Below, piece after piece: positions 7,829 through 16,417 of a stretch of 64,000 nucleotides of DNA; position 1 is the first letter of the stretch; the number at the start of each line of letters is the position of its first letter. The DNA lies in NCBI RefSeq assembly GCF_003852315.1, contig NZ_CP027762.1, positions 3,205,501 through 3,269,500 of the forward strand, in the 5' to 3' direction. The notes beneath the pieces were generated by a model, which was not told where the DNA came from, did not search any database, and worked only from the letters and a program-made list of their open reading frames with translations. The translations under genes were made by a program, and so were the position numbers. Origin of the DNA: Pseudomonas sp. LBUM920. GTDB taxonomy: Bacteria > Pseudomonadota > Gammaproteobacteria > Pseudomonadales > Pseudomonadaceae.

Positions 7829-9097
7829 TTACGCCCAGCGGCGGAACAGCACGCTGGCATTCACGCCACCAAAACCGAAGCCATTGGACAGCGCATATTC
7901 AATCGGCATGTGCCGCGCTTCACCGCGCACCATGTCCAGGCCATCGGCCAGCGCGTCCGGGTTGTCCAGGTTCAGCGTCACCGGGGCGACCTGGTCGCGC
8001 AGGGCAAGCACGCTGAAGATCGCTTCGATGCCGCCTGCAGCGCCCAATAAGTGGCCGGTAGCAGATTTGGTTGAGCTGATGGCCGGGCCGCCCTCGGCGC
8101 CGAACACGGTCTTGATGGCTGCCAGTTCGCCTTTGTCACCCACCGGCGTCGAGGTTGCATGGGCGTTCAAGTACTGCACCTGGGCTGCCTCGATGCCTGC
8201 CTGACGCAGTGCCTGAGTCATCGCCCGCCGCGCGCCATCACCGTCTTCCGGCCCGGCCGTCATGTGGTAGGCATCGGCACTGGTGCCATAACCCACCAGT
8301 TCGGCGATGGGCTGCGCGCCGCGTGCCAGGGCATGCTCCAGTTCTTCGATGACCAGGATGCCGGCCCCTTCGCCCATCACGAAGCCGTCACGTGCCTGAT
8401 CGAAAGGCCGCGACGCCCGCTCAGGCGTGTCATTGAAGTCGCTGGATAACGCCCGCGCCGCCGCAAACCCGGCCAGGCTGACCCGGTGAATCGCCGCTTC
8501 CGCACCGCCACACACCGCCACATCGATTTCCCCGGCACGGATCATCCGCGCCGCGTCCCCAATCGCTTGCACACCGGCTGCGCAGGCGGTTACCGGCGCG
8601 CCCAGCGGGCCTTTCAAGCCATAGTTGATCGACACATGCCCGGCCGCCATGTTGCTCAGAAAGGACGGAATGGTGAAGGGCGACAAGCGTCGCGGGCCTT
8701 TGCTGTCGGTGGTGCGCACGGCATCGGCAATCGCCGGAAAGCCGCCGACGCCAGAGGCAATGATGGTCGCCGTGCGTTCCTGTGCCTGCGGCGTTTGAGG
8801 CGCCCAGCCGGCTTGCTTGAGGGCTTCATCGGCTGCCGCCAGGGCGAACAGGATAAAGCGGTCCATCTTGCGCTGTTCCTTGGCGGCCAGCAGCCGATCA
8901 GGGTCAAACCCGGCCTCAGGGTCTTGCAGCACGCTTTGCACCTGGCCACCGATGCTGATGGCGAGGTCACCGATCAATTCCTCAGGCAGACGGCGTATGC
9001 CCGACTGCCCGTTCAACAGGCGTTGCCAGGTGGATTCCACGCTGGCGCCCAGCGGCGTCAGTGCGCCCATGCCTGTCACGACGATACGTTTACTCAT
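7829..9097 (-). CDS. Beta-ketoacyl-ACP synthase II paralogue (FabF-like)
   Basis: 422 residues of a complete KAS II condensing enzyme. The thiolase-fold catalytic triad is intact: Cys in VTACAAGVQAIGDAARMI, His in NAHATSTPVGDKGEL and His in STKSATGHLLGAAGGIEA; GFGFGGVNASV closes the active site. It catalyses decarboxylative condensation of malonyl-ACP with acyl-ACP. It is not next to fabD/fabG/acpP, so it is an accessory copy rather than the housekeeping fabF. I use ATG 9097 with GGAG 10 bases upstream; a TTG two codons earlier is possible. A divergent HxlR regulator and a palindrome at 9142-9164 suggest local control. Confidence 0.9.
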   Translation of the reverse strand: MSKRIVVTGMGALTPLGASVESTWQRLLNGQSGIRRLPEELIGDLAISIGGQVQSVLQDPEAGFDPDRLLAAKEQRKMDRFILFALAAADEALKQAGWAPQTPQAQERTATIIASGVGGFPAIADAVRTTDSKGPRRLSPFTIPSFLSNMAAGHVSINYGLKGPLGAPVTACAAGVQAIGDAARMIRAGEIDVAVCGGAEAAIHRVSLAGFAAARALSSDFNDTPERASRPFDQARDGFVMGEGAGILVIEELEHALARGAQPIAELVGYGTSADAYHMTAGPEDGDGARRAMTQALRQAGIEAAQVQYLNAHATSTPVGDKGELAAIKTVFGAEGGPAISSTKSATGHLLGAAGGIEAIFSVLALRDQVAPVTLNLDNPDALADGLDMVRGEARHMPIEYALSNGFGFGGVNASVLFRRWA

Positions 9098-9141
9098 GAT
9101 CAATTGACTCCGGTTGCGTTGAGGGTACAGACCCTATGGAC

Positions 9142-9164
9142 GTCACTATCATGATGAAAGTAAC
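9142..9164. promoter_or_regulatory. Imperfect 23-bp palindrome, candidate HxlR operator
   Basis: GTcACTaTCATgATGAaAGTaAC: arms match except two positions (lower-case pairs) around a central G. It lies in the divergent region between the FabF-like gene and the HxlR regulator. ACT/AGT-bounded dyads of this size are typical HxlR targets, so autoregulation and control of the synthase are likely. Confidence 0.5.
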
Positions 9165-9204
9165 ATGGCGTCACACAACTTTGTACCGGCACCTGGGAAC
9201 CCTT

Positions 9205-9696
9205 ATGCAACGCAAGTCTCTTGTCAGCGACGAATGCCCGATCGCCCGCAGTCTTGAACGGATAGGGGAGTGGTGGAGCATGTTGATCATGCGCGACGCA
9301 TTGCATGGCTTGCGTCGTTTCGATGAGTTTTCACGCAGCCTGGGCATCGCGCCGAACATGTTGACGCGCCGCTTGAATGGCCTGGTGGACGCCGGGATGC
9401 TTGAGCGCCGCGCCTACAGCGAGCGGCCGCCACGGTATGAATACGTGCCGACGGCCAAGGGCGAGGATTTGCGCATGGTGCTGATGGCACTGGTGGCGTG
9501 GGGCAATCGGCATTTTGCCGAAGAGGGCACCAGTGTCGAGGTGGTTGAGCGCGAGACGGGCCAGCCGGTGCAACCGATGATGGTCACGGCCCAAGGCACA
9601 CTCGTGCCGTTGGATGCGTGCGTGGTGCAGGCCGGTCCAGCCGCCAGCGCAGGCATGCGCCAACGGTTGGAGCCTGGGGTGGTTACAGCAGAGTGA
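9205..9696 (+). CDS. HxlR-type winged-helix transcriptional regulator
   Basis: 163 residues with the HxlR/MarR-like DNA-binding domain near residues 8-105: CPIARSLERIGEWWSMLIMRDALHGLRRFDEFSRSLGIAPNMLTRRLNGLVDAGMLERRAYSERPPRYEYVPTAKG. The N-terminal Cys in DECPIARS is the residue that senses quinones or aldehydes in HxlR relatives such as HypR and QorR. A 50-residue tail follows that most HxlR proteins lack. I start at ATG 9205 (GGGA a few bases upstream); an upstream in-frame ATG would add 23 unmotivated residues. The likely target is the divergent FabF-like gene. The 3' end overlaps the convergent porin gene by 14 bases. Confidence 0.9.
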   Translation: MQRKSLVSDECPIARSLERIGEWWSMLIMRDALHGLRRFDEFSRSLGIAPNMLTRRLNGLVDAGMLERRAYSERPPRYEYVPTAKGEDLRMVLMALVAWGNRHFAEEGTSVEVVERETGQPVQPMMVTAQGTLVPLDACVVQAGPAASAGMRQRLEPGVVTAE

Positions 9697-11017
9697 ACGG
9701 GTAGTCGACGATCACCCGCAGCTCGTTCAATTTGCCGTCGCGCTGATCCGCGTTTGACGAAACCATCGCATCGCGCACGCGCAGAGACAGGTTCTTCGCC
9801 GGGCCGCTTTGCAGCACGTATTTGGCCTCGACATCCGTCTCGTGGTGGTCGCCATCGGCACCGTAGTCGCCGACGTAGGCGCTGTTGGCCGGCGTGTGCG
9901 TGCCGTTGATGTCGGAGCCGTTGACGTAGCGGGTCATGAAGCTCAAGCCCGGCACGCCGTAGCCGGCCATGTTCAGGTCATAACGAACGCCCCAGGACTG
10001 CTCGCCCGGGCCGTTGAAGTCGCCCCACTGAATCGAGTTGGCCAGGAACACCGAATCGCCGCCTTCACCCGCGCCGTTGTTGCCGGTGCCGATGTAGTCG
10101 AACGGCGTGTCGCCGTGCACCTTCTGGAACGACAGCGTCAGCGTGTGGGCCGCCAGGAACGAGTAGGCCGCCGCCACCGAATACGTGGTGTTGTTGATCG
10201 TCCCGGCTTTGGCGCTGCCGGTGTCGAGTGTGCGGTACAGGTTGGCGTCCAGCGCCAGCGACTGGTCATGGCTCAACGGCAACACGTAGTTGAGGTTGGT
10301 GTAGTACTGGCGCCAGATATCTTCCAGCTCACCGGCGTACAGGGTTGCGCTCAGCGATGGCGTAAAGGTGTATTTGCCGCCGACGAAGCTCGCACTGTTG
10401 GCCGCGACGTTGGCGTAGGTGGCATAAATATCGTGGTCATGGTTGCTGGTCATGCCGCTGTTGGTGCTGGTGAAATGCCCGGCTTCGAGGTCCAGCCCGG
10501 CGATTTCGCTGCTGGTCAGGTCAAACCCGGTGGCGGTCTGCGGCAGAATTCGCGTGCCGCCGGTAGCAAAGACCGGCGCCGTGGGTTGCATGTCACCGAA
10601 CTTCAGTTGGGTTTTGGAGACCTTGATTTTCACCGCGGCGCCAACCGAGCCATAGCCGTTTTCCGGGTCGCCATGACGGTCGGTTGGCAGGTCACCGGTG
10701 CCAGCATCCGCGTGGGTAGCGTCGAGTTTCATCGCGCCATAGGCGTAGGCGTCCACGCCAAAACCAATCGTGCCTTGGGTAAAGCCCGAGGCGTAGTTGA
10801 GCATTGCGCCTTGGGTCCAGTCGCGGTTGTCTGCCTTGCCACTTTGGCGGTCGCGGTCGAAATAATAGTTGCGCAACAGGCCCGTGATGCTGCTGCCGTC
10901 AATAAAACCCTTGGAATCGGCCTGGTCGGTGACGGACTCGGCAAAGGCCACTTGGCTGACACTCGCGCACACTGCCAGTGTGAGCAGGCTGCACTGTCTA
11001 ATCATGGGTTTGATCAT
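9683..11017 (-). CDS. OprD-family outer-membrane porin
   Basis: 444 residues with a signal peptide (MIKPMIRQCSLLTLAVCASVSQVAFA, cleavage expected after AFA) and an 18-strand OprD-type barrel. Family segments include FIDGSSITGLLRNYYFDRD, DWTQGAMLNYASGFTQGTIGFGVDAYAY, the SKTQLKFGDMQPTAPVFA loop, and the C-terminal RVIVDYPFTLL ending in a hydrophobic residue, as required for BAM insertion. OprD porins take up amino acids, peptides or aromatic acids. I start at ATG 11017, preceded by GGGGAAG at 8 bases. No transport partner lies beside it, so the substrate is open. Confidence 0.92.
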   Translation of the reverse strand: MIKPMIRQCSLLTLAVCASVSQVAFAESVTDQADSKGFIDGSSITGLLRNYYFDRDRQSGKADNRDWTQGAMLNYASGFTQGTIGFGVDAYAYGAMKLDATHADAGTGDLPTDRHGDPENGYGSVGAAVKIKVSKTQLKFGDMQPTAPVFATGGTRILPQTATGFDLTSSEIAGLDLEAGHFTSTNSGMTSNHDHDIYATYANVAANSASFVGGKYTFTPSLSATLYAGELEDIWRQYYTNLNYVLPLSHDQSLALDANLYRTLDTGSAKAGTINNTTYSVAAAYSFLAAHTLTLSFQKVHGDTPFDYIGTGNNGAGEGGDSVFLANSIQWGDFNGPGEQSWGVRYDLNMAGYGVPGLSFMTRYVNGSDINGTHTPANSAYVGDYGADGDHHETDVEAKYVLQSGPAKNLSLRVRDAMVSSNADQRDGKLNELRVIVDYPFTLL

Positions 11018-11280
11018 GGTGTTTACTTCCCCGGAATAAATAACGCGCGCGCAGAAACATCGCAATTTTTAGGACGCATACAGTGTTATGGGCAGATGTT
11101 TTCAGGTGAGCGTAGTGACGTTTTTTATTGTGCTCGGCGTGGTTGCCGAAGCCGATTTTTATCATATTTTTCGCGGCCTGCAGCGGCGTGGCGGATTAAA
11201 CTCGATTAATTAAACTTCACGTCTTTTAATCACCAGCGGGTGTAGCGTTAATAGGGTCTTAGCCGCTCTGCTTCGACAAA

Positions 11281-11321
11281 AACCTTTGGTTTGCCGCCGC
11301 AGGCTCTGCGGCGGATTTTTT
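11281..11321 (+). terminator. Rho-independent terminator with no obvious upstream gene
   Basis: Stem CCGCCGCAG (11294-11302), loop GCT, stem CTGCGGCGG (11306-11314), then ATTTTTT. A smaller AAACC-TTT-GGTTT hairpin precedes it. It reads on the plus strand, but the nearest gene upstream (porin, 9683-11017) is on the minus strand and the next plus gene starts at 11469. It may end a small RNA starting around 11180-11260. Nothing else is seen in 11018-11468 beyond promoter-like AT-rich sequence. Confidence 0.75.
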
Positions 11322-11468
11322 AATGCTTAGTTATCTAAAAGTTTATGTACGCCGTCGCCGTTCAGTGGTGGCTATATGATTGCGCTTGATTCAAATTCGC
11401 CCATGTAACAAGACTGTTGCACTTGCCCTCTAATAATCCTTCTCCCATGCCAGATCAGGAGACAGGCC

Positions 11469-14087
11469 ATGCAAGTCAATCAGCTTCGTCAGGTTGATAG
11501 CACCCCCAACGCGGGCGACAACCCCAACTGGAATAAAGCGGTGTCGAAAGCGCTAGGCAATCAGCCCGACGACAACAGTCTGGGCCCCGATACAAAGCGG
11601 CCCCAAGGTGACTTTCGCACTGCGCAGCAGATCATCGACGACAACCCGCTGCTCAAGAATCTCGGCAACCAGAGTGGCGTGAAAGACACATTGCGCGAAC
11701 GCGTTGGCGACTTTGAGCATGATCCGGACGCCGCTTACCGCGCGAGCCGGGTGCTGGAGCACATCGAAAAACTCGACGAAAACGGCAAGCCTGCCGTCAA
11801 GCGGCCAGAACTCAATGAGGCCGGCAACGGCAAGGTCGACGGCTTTACCAAAGGCGGTGACGCCCGCCACGGCACCGAAGCCGGGCGCCTGCAGGATTTC
11901 GGCAAGTACGGCTGGGAGACCCTCAAAGGCGAGCTGCCGCATAGCCCACCCAGCACGCCGCCCAAGGGCGATGCGCCGTCCAACCATCTGCCGTTGCCGG
12001 GTGAAGGCCGGCCGATGGGCGACAACCGCAGTGCCGAGCAAATCATTGAAGACAACCCGTTGCTGAAAAACCTCGGCAACCAGAGCGGGGTCAAGGACGC
12101 TCTGCGCGAGCGTGTCGGCGACTTTGAACACGACGCCGACGCGGCCTGGCGTGCCGCGCAGGTGCTCAACTATGTCGAGAACTACGACGAGACCGGCAAG
12201 CATATCGACGGCGGCAACGTGGGCAATGGCCGCATCGACGGCTTCACCAAGGGTGGCGAAGCACGCCACGGCACGGAAGCGGGGCGCCTGCAGGACTTCG
12301 GCAAATACGGCTACGACAACCTCAAGGGCCTGGACGGCAACAGCGCGGATGACCAGATCAAGGACTTGAATGCCAAGGCCACCGAAGACGCCGTCAAGGC
12401 GGCCGGTGGTGACGCCTCCAAAGTAGGGGCTGACTATTTCGTCACAGGTAACAGCAGCGCCAGCGGTGCGGACAAGACCGCAGCGATCATCCAGCTGTCC
12501 ACGGGCCTGGCCAACTACAAGGCGGGTGCCGATGCGTTTGCGCACCAGGGGCCGGATGCGGCCAATGAGTGGTCAGGCGACGGCCCCTCACCGGGCCAGC
12601 AACGCGAAGACTTTATCAAGGATGTGCAAGGGCGCATCGACACGCTCAGTAAAGACCCGGACGTGCAGCAGTTCCTCAACACCCAGGGCACCGAACAGCT
12701 GCAGAAAATGGTCGCCGCCGACCCAGCCTTGAAAGCCGAGATGGAGCGGCGCCTGGACGCTTCATCGAGTTGCGACGCGCTGCAAAGCGCGTTTGCCGCC
12801 AAGGGCGCGAGCACCACCGATGCGCTGTCGAGTTTTATCAAGTACCCGGACTTCTATGCCCAGGCCCTGGGCAAACAGCCGGACTACAAGAAAGCCCTGG
12901 AAAACGCCCCGCAAGCCATCAAGGACAAGGTCAACGCCGAGTACGCAGAGATCACCTGCGGCAAGCAGATCAACGACCTGATCGCCAGCGGCGTGCCGGC
13001 AGACAAGGCGGTGATTCAGTCCGGTGTGAACAAGGCAATCTTTGACGCCGTACTGGACGACAAGACCGTGCAGGCGGGCAGTTCGAGCTTCAACGACGTC
13101 GCCGCCAAGCTGGGGCGCGAAGACCTGCTTAAAGGCCAGTCGATTGATGACTTCTACCGCGGCCTGGGCGTTACCGGCGCCAATGACCCGCGCCTTGAGC
13201 AAGTGATCAACGACAACATCGCTGCATTCACGCCACCTGGCGAGGCCCCACCGAAAACCGCCGATATCATCAGTGGCATTCGGGCCGTGGACGACGCCAT
13301 GCGCGGCGGCGCCAAGTTCGACGATGCGATCAAAAAAGTCCAAAGCACCTGGGGCGGCAAGCTGCCGGCCGGGGTCAGCGCGGCGTACAAGGCCGGGGTG
13401 ATGCATGGCGTGTCCGGCGTGTTGTTGGCAGGCGCCATCGGCACGCGCATCGCCAGCGGCAAGGGCGGCAGCACCGCGCAAACAGTCGGGCAGTCGTTTC
13501 AGGCGGCCGGACTGTTCCTTGAAGGTGGCGCCAAGTTTGTCCAGGACCAGTTCGATCGCACCCAGCAGGGCACGTACAAGTTCGACGCGCCCAAGTACGT
13601 GAAGGACGTGGAAAACGTCGGCAAGAGCCTGGGCGGCGTGGCGGGTAACGTACTGGGCTTGGTCACCGGGGCCATTTCCGCGAAAAACTCGGCCCAGAGC
13701 GGCGACAAGGTCGGCGCCGGGTTCCAGGGCACCTTCGCGGGGCTTAATGGCCTGTCGGCCGTGGCCGGCATGGTGGAGGTCGCCACCTACGTGGTGCCGC
13801 GCATAACCACGGTGGCAGCCGGCGTTGCAGAAGCCGCAGGCGTGATTGGCGGCGCGGCCGGCGCCCTGGCGGGTGCCGTGGGCGGCATCGCGGCGGTCGG
13901 TGGCTTGATTTACGCGATCATTGCCGACATCAAAGCCGACAATGCGCGCAAGAAACAGCAGGAAGAGTGGTACACCGGGCTCAAGGATCAGCTTGATGAC
14001 TTTGGCGTTACGCCGCCGCCATTGGAGGTGATCATTGCGCCCAAAAATGGCTACGTGGACGTGGGTAATCCCAACGCCAACTACTGA
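11469..14087 (+). CDS. HrpK-like large secreted/translocator-type protein with internal duplication
   Basis: 872 residues, no Sec signal. It resembles proteins annotated as type III HrpK-domain proteins in plant-associated pseudomonads (recalled, not searched). The N-terminal third contains two copies of a ~105-residue unit (residues about 49-154 and 186-287) that share AEQII-DNPLLKNLGNQSGVKD, LRERVGDFEHD and DGFTKGGxARHGTEAGR. The middle is helical and charged. The C-terminal quarter has glycine/alanine-rich hydrophobic helices (GVAGNVLGLVTGAIS; AAGVIGGAAGALAGAVGG; IAAVGGLIYAIIADIKADN), as in pore-forming translocators. AGGAG stands before the ATG. No type III machinery or recognisable HrpL box is visible nearby, so export and role are uncertain. 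Confidence 0.7.
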   Translation: MQVNQLRQVDSTPNAGDNPNWNKAVSKALGNQPDDNSLGPDTKRPQGDFRTAQQIIDDNPLLKNLGNQSGVKDTLRERVGDFEHDPDAAYRASRVLEHIEKLDENGKPAVKRPELNEAGNGKVDGFTKGGDARHGTEAGRLQDFGKYGWETLKGELPHSPPSTPPKGDAPSNHLPLPGEGRPMGDNRSAEQIIEDNPLLKNLGNQSGVKDALRERVGDFEHDADAAWRAAQVLNYVENYDETGKHIDGGNVGNGRIDGFTKGGEARHGTEAGRLQDFGKYGYDNLKGLDGNSADDQIKDLNAKATEDAVKAAGGDASKVGADYFVTGNSSASGADKTAAIIQLSTGLANYKAGADAFAHQGPDAANEWSGDGPSPGQQREDFIKDVQGRIDTLSKDPDVQQFLNTQGTEQLQKMVAADPALKAEMERRLDASSSCDALQSAFAAKGASTTDALSSFIKYPDFYAQALGKQPDYKKALENAPQAIKDKVNAEYAEITCGKQINDLIASGVPADKAVIQSGVNKAIFDAVLDDKTVQAGSSSFNDVAAKLGREDLLKGQSIDDFYRGLGVTGANDPRLEQVINDNIAAFTPPGEAPPKTADIISGIRAVDDAMRGGAKFDDAIKKVQSTWGGKLPAGVSAAYKAGVMHGVSGVLLAGAIGTRIASGKGGSTAQTVGQSFQAAGLFLEGGAKFVQDQFDRTQQGTYKFDAPKYVKDVENVGKSLGGVAGNVLGLVTGAISAKNSAQSGDKVGAGFQGTFAGLNGLSAVAGMVEVATYVVPRITTVAAGVAEAAGVIGGAAGALAGAVGGIAAVGGLIYAIIADIKADNARKKQQEEWYTGLKDQLDDFGVTPPPLEVIIAPKNGYVDVGNPNANY

Positions 14088-14093
14088 CCGCGG

Positions 14094-14121
14094 TCGGCGG
14101 CCAGTCGGAACTGGCCGCCGA
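14094..14121. terminator. Strong hairpin between convergent genes
   Basis: Twelve-base perfect arms TCGGCGGCCAGT/ACTGGCCGCCGA around CGGA, placed between the stops of the HrpK-like gene (14087) and the oxaloacetate decarboxylase gene (14133). The T-run is weak on both sides; likely a bidirectional transcript end. Confidence 0.7.
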
Positions 14122-14132
14122 TTGGCTGAGGC

Positions 14133-15002
14133 TTACTCTTTCACGTCCATGAATTCTTCCGCCCACGCCACGTAGCTTTCCGGCAGCGTGTAGGTATGCG
14201 TCAGTTCAGTCGCGCTGAGGTTCGAAGTGCTGCTGGTCAACTTGCGTTGCGCACGCAGGCTGTCGTAAGTCGCCTTGATCGACGCAAAGTAGGCGCCGTG
14301 GCCGGCCACCACAATGCGCACACCCAGCGCGGCCAGGCGTTCGCTGTCATTGAGCTGCGGGTTGCCGTAAGTCACCAGCATCAACGGCACGCTGAGGTTT
14401 TCTGCGATCTTCTCAAGGTGGTCGAAGTCTTTGACGCCCACCATGCAGATGCCGTCGGCGCCGGCTTTTTCATAAGCTTTGGTGCGGGCGATGACGTCTT
14501 CGGTCGGCAACACGCCAGCGTTGGTGCGGGCGACGATAGACAGCTCTGGGTCGACCCGCGCTTCAAGCGCGGCCTTGACCTTGCCGATGCCTTCCTCAAC
14601 CGAAATCAGGTCGGTGGATTTACGCCCGAACTGCGCGGGCAACAACGTGTCTTCAATCGTCAGTGCCGCAACCCCGGCGCGCTCAAGCTCTTCGACGGTG
14701 CGCATTACGTTCAGGGCATTGCCGTAACCGTGGTCGGCGTCGGCGATGAACGGCAGTTGGGTCACACGGCCAATGCGGGTGGCCTGCTCGACGAACTCAC
14801 TCAGTGTGATCAACGCAAAATCGGGTGCCGCGAGGACCTGCAACGATGCGACTGAACCGCCGAGGATACCGACTTCGAAACCCAGGTCGGCGGCGATGCG
14901 CGCAGACATGGGGTCAAAGACGGAGGCGGTTTCAACGCAGATGTGTTTGGCAAGCAGTTCACGGAAGTTGCGGCGCAGTGCTGAGTGAGAAATCTTTGGC
15001 AT
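14133..15002 (-). CDS. Oxaloacetate decarboxylase of the PEP mutase/isocitrate lyase superfamily (PA4872 type)
   Basis: 289 residues, same length as P. aeruginosa PA4872, which was shown to decarboxylate oxaloacetate to pyruvate. Nearly the whole core follows that protein: ETASVFDPMSARIAADLGFEVGILGGSVASLQVLAAPDFALITLSEF, PFIADADHGYGNALNVMRTVEELERAGVAALTIEDTLLPAQFG and ICMVGVKDFDHLEKIAE. The DADHGYGN segment supplies the Mg2+-binding acids. It lacks the KxxCGH motif of isocitrate lyase, consistent with decarboxylase rather than lyase activity. AGGAAAG precedes the ATG. It is a cytoplasmic single-gene unit with a palindrome just upstream. Confidence 0.93.
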   Translation of the reverse strand: MPKISHSALRRNFRELLAKHICVETASVFDPMSARIAADLGFEVGILGGSVASLQVLAAPDFALITLSEFVEQATRIGRVTQLPFIADADHGYGNALNVMRTVEELERAGVAALTIEDTLLPAQFGRKSTDLISVEEGIGKVKAALEARVDPELSIVARTNAGVLPTEDVIARTKAYEKAGADGICMVGVKDFDHLEKIAENLSVPLMLVTYGNPQLNDSERLAALGVRIVVAGHGAYFASIKATYDSLRAQRKLTSSTSNLSATELTHTYTLPESYVAWAEEFMDVKE

Positions 15003-15022
15003 GTTCTTTCCTGGCTCTGGTC

Positions 15023-15038
15023 ATCGTCAAGTGACGAT
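15023..15038. promoter_or_regulatory. 16-bp near-palindrome upstream of oxaloacetate decarboxylase
   Basis: ATCGTCA-AG-TGACGAT, seven-base perfect arms, 21-36 bases before the ATG at 15002, in the position of a promoter-proximal operator. The regulator is unknown. Confidence 0.3.
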
Positions 15039-15281
15039 CAATGTCTATTCATGGTGGCGTCAGATTACCACGCAGACGAACGCGGGATTATGACGTTTGA
15101 GCATGAGATAGATGCCTGACACATGGATCATCGGTTCACGCTTTGGCGATGGACAGGCCTGTCGCACCATCCAGGAGCATAGCCACCCCATCTTGCACAA
15201 CTGCTGTGCCAACCGAGTGCTTAATCGCGATGGGCGCAATGCCTATAGTTGTTTCAAACCAGCCCAAGACTGAGGTGAACC

Positions 15282-16223
15282 ATGAACAGCGAATTCAAGC
15301 CCGACCTGGCCGTAGCTGCCCCGCCCGAACAAGTCGATGCCGAGTATTTTGAATACAGCAAGGCAGCCAACCCGATCAGCGCCAATCTGATTACCCGAAT
15401 TCCTTACCACAGCTTCCCGGCCTCGCTGTATGACAGCGGCCCGTCGCGGGTGGTCGCGCTGGACCTCAGCGCTGCGCTGGGCTGTGAAGGTCCGGCGACC
15501 GGGCCCGGGCTGTGTGCCAACTTCATCCGCCTGAACGCCGATGACACCGTGGAGCTGCACCCCAATGCCACCTCCCAAGTGTTTTATGTGATCGCCGGAG
15601 AGGGCAGCGTCAGCCAGGGCGAACACCAGATCGAATGGTCGGCCGGTTGTTTTATCGCGCTGCCCGGCTTGCTGGCAGCCCGGTTCCGCGCCTCGCAGGA
15701 TGCGCGCCTGTACTACGTGCACGATGAGCCGCTGTTGCGCTACCTGGGGGTTACGCGCAGCACCGACCGTTTCGCGCCGACGCTGTATCCGGCCGCACTG
15801 GCCAACCTGAAGCTGCGTGAAGCGGCCGATGATCCGCGTGCCCAGGACCGCAGCCGTATCAGCATCCTGCTGGGTAACCGCAACTTTCCACAGACCCGAA
15901 CCGTCACGCATGTGCTGTGGGCCATGTACGGCATACTGCCGCCCGGCTCGATCCAGAAGCCGCACCGGCACCAATCGATTGCACTGGATTTCATCATCGA
16001 CTGCCCCACGGGCTGTTACTCGCTGGTGGGCACCGAACTGGACGCCGATGGGCAGATTCGCAACCCGGTACGCGTCGACTGGTCGCCGGGCTTGGCGTTC
16101 GTGACCCCGCCGGGGTATTGGCACGCGCACTTCAATGAGTCCGACCAGGAAGCATTCCTGATCCCTATCCAGGATGCTGGCTTGCAAACCTACTTGCGCG
16201 CGCTGGATATTCGCTTTAGCTGA
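15282..16223 (+). CDS. Two-domain cupin protein
   Basis: 313 residues with two beta-barrel cupin domains. The first, around residues 70-160, contains DDTVELHPNATSQVFYVIAGEGSVSQGEHQIEWSAGCFIALP; the second, around 215-300, contains ILPPGSIQKPHRHQSIALDFIIDCPTGCYSLVG and DWSPGLAFVTPPGYWHAHFNES. The second domain has the PHRHQ and WHAH histidines that could hold Fe2+; the first has lost most metal ligands. The layout recalls gentisate/1-hydroxy-2-naphthoate dioxygenases, but the match is not close enough to name a substrate. It stands alone, flanked by a 59-base palindrome-free upstream region and a REP pair. Confidence 0.75.
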   Translation: MNSEFKPDLAVAAPPEQVDAEYFEYSKAANPISANLITRIPYHSFPASLYDSGPSRVVALDLSAALGCEGPATGPGLCANFIRLNADDTVELHPNATSQVFYVIAGEGSVSQGEHQIEWSAGCFIALPGLLAARFRASQDARLYYVHDEPLLRYLGVTRSTDRFAPTLYPAALANLKLREAADDPRAQDRSRISILLGNRNFPQTRTVTHVLWAMYGILPPGSIQKPHRHQSIALDFIIDCPTGCYSLVGTELDADGQIRNPVRVDWSPGLAFVTPPGYWHAHFNESDQEAFLIPIQDAGLQTYLRALDIRFS

Positions 16224-16302
16224 TGGGGAGAGGTCGTTTCTTTCTGAGTGGTAGAGGCAAACGCACAGCAACACGGCATCGGCTGATGTGATGAGACCTT
16301 AA

Positions 16303-16391
16303 TGTGGGAGCGGGCTTGCTCGCGAATGCGGTCGTTCAGTTAACAATGAGCGTGCTGACACACCGCATTCGCGAGCAAGCCCGCTCCCACA
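16303..16391. repeat. REP pair (BIME), same class as 7174-7262
   Basis: TGTGGGAGCGGGCTTGCTCG at 16303 and its reverse complement ending at 16391. Arms are identical to the copy at 7174-7262; the spacer differs. It lies between the convergent ends of the cupin gene and the LysR gene. Confidence 0.92.
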
Positions 16392-16417
16392 ATTTGACCG
16401 AGTTTAACACCCACCCT

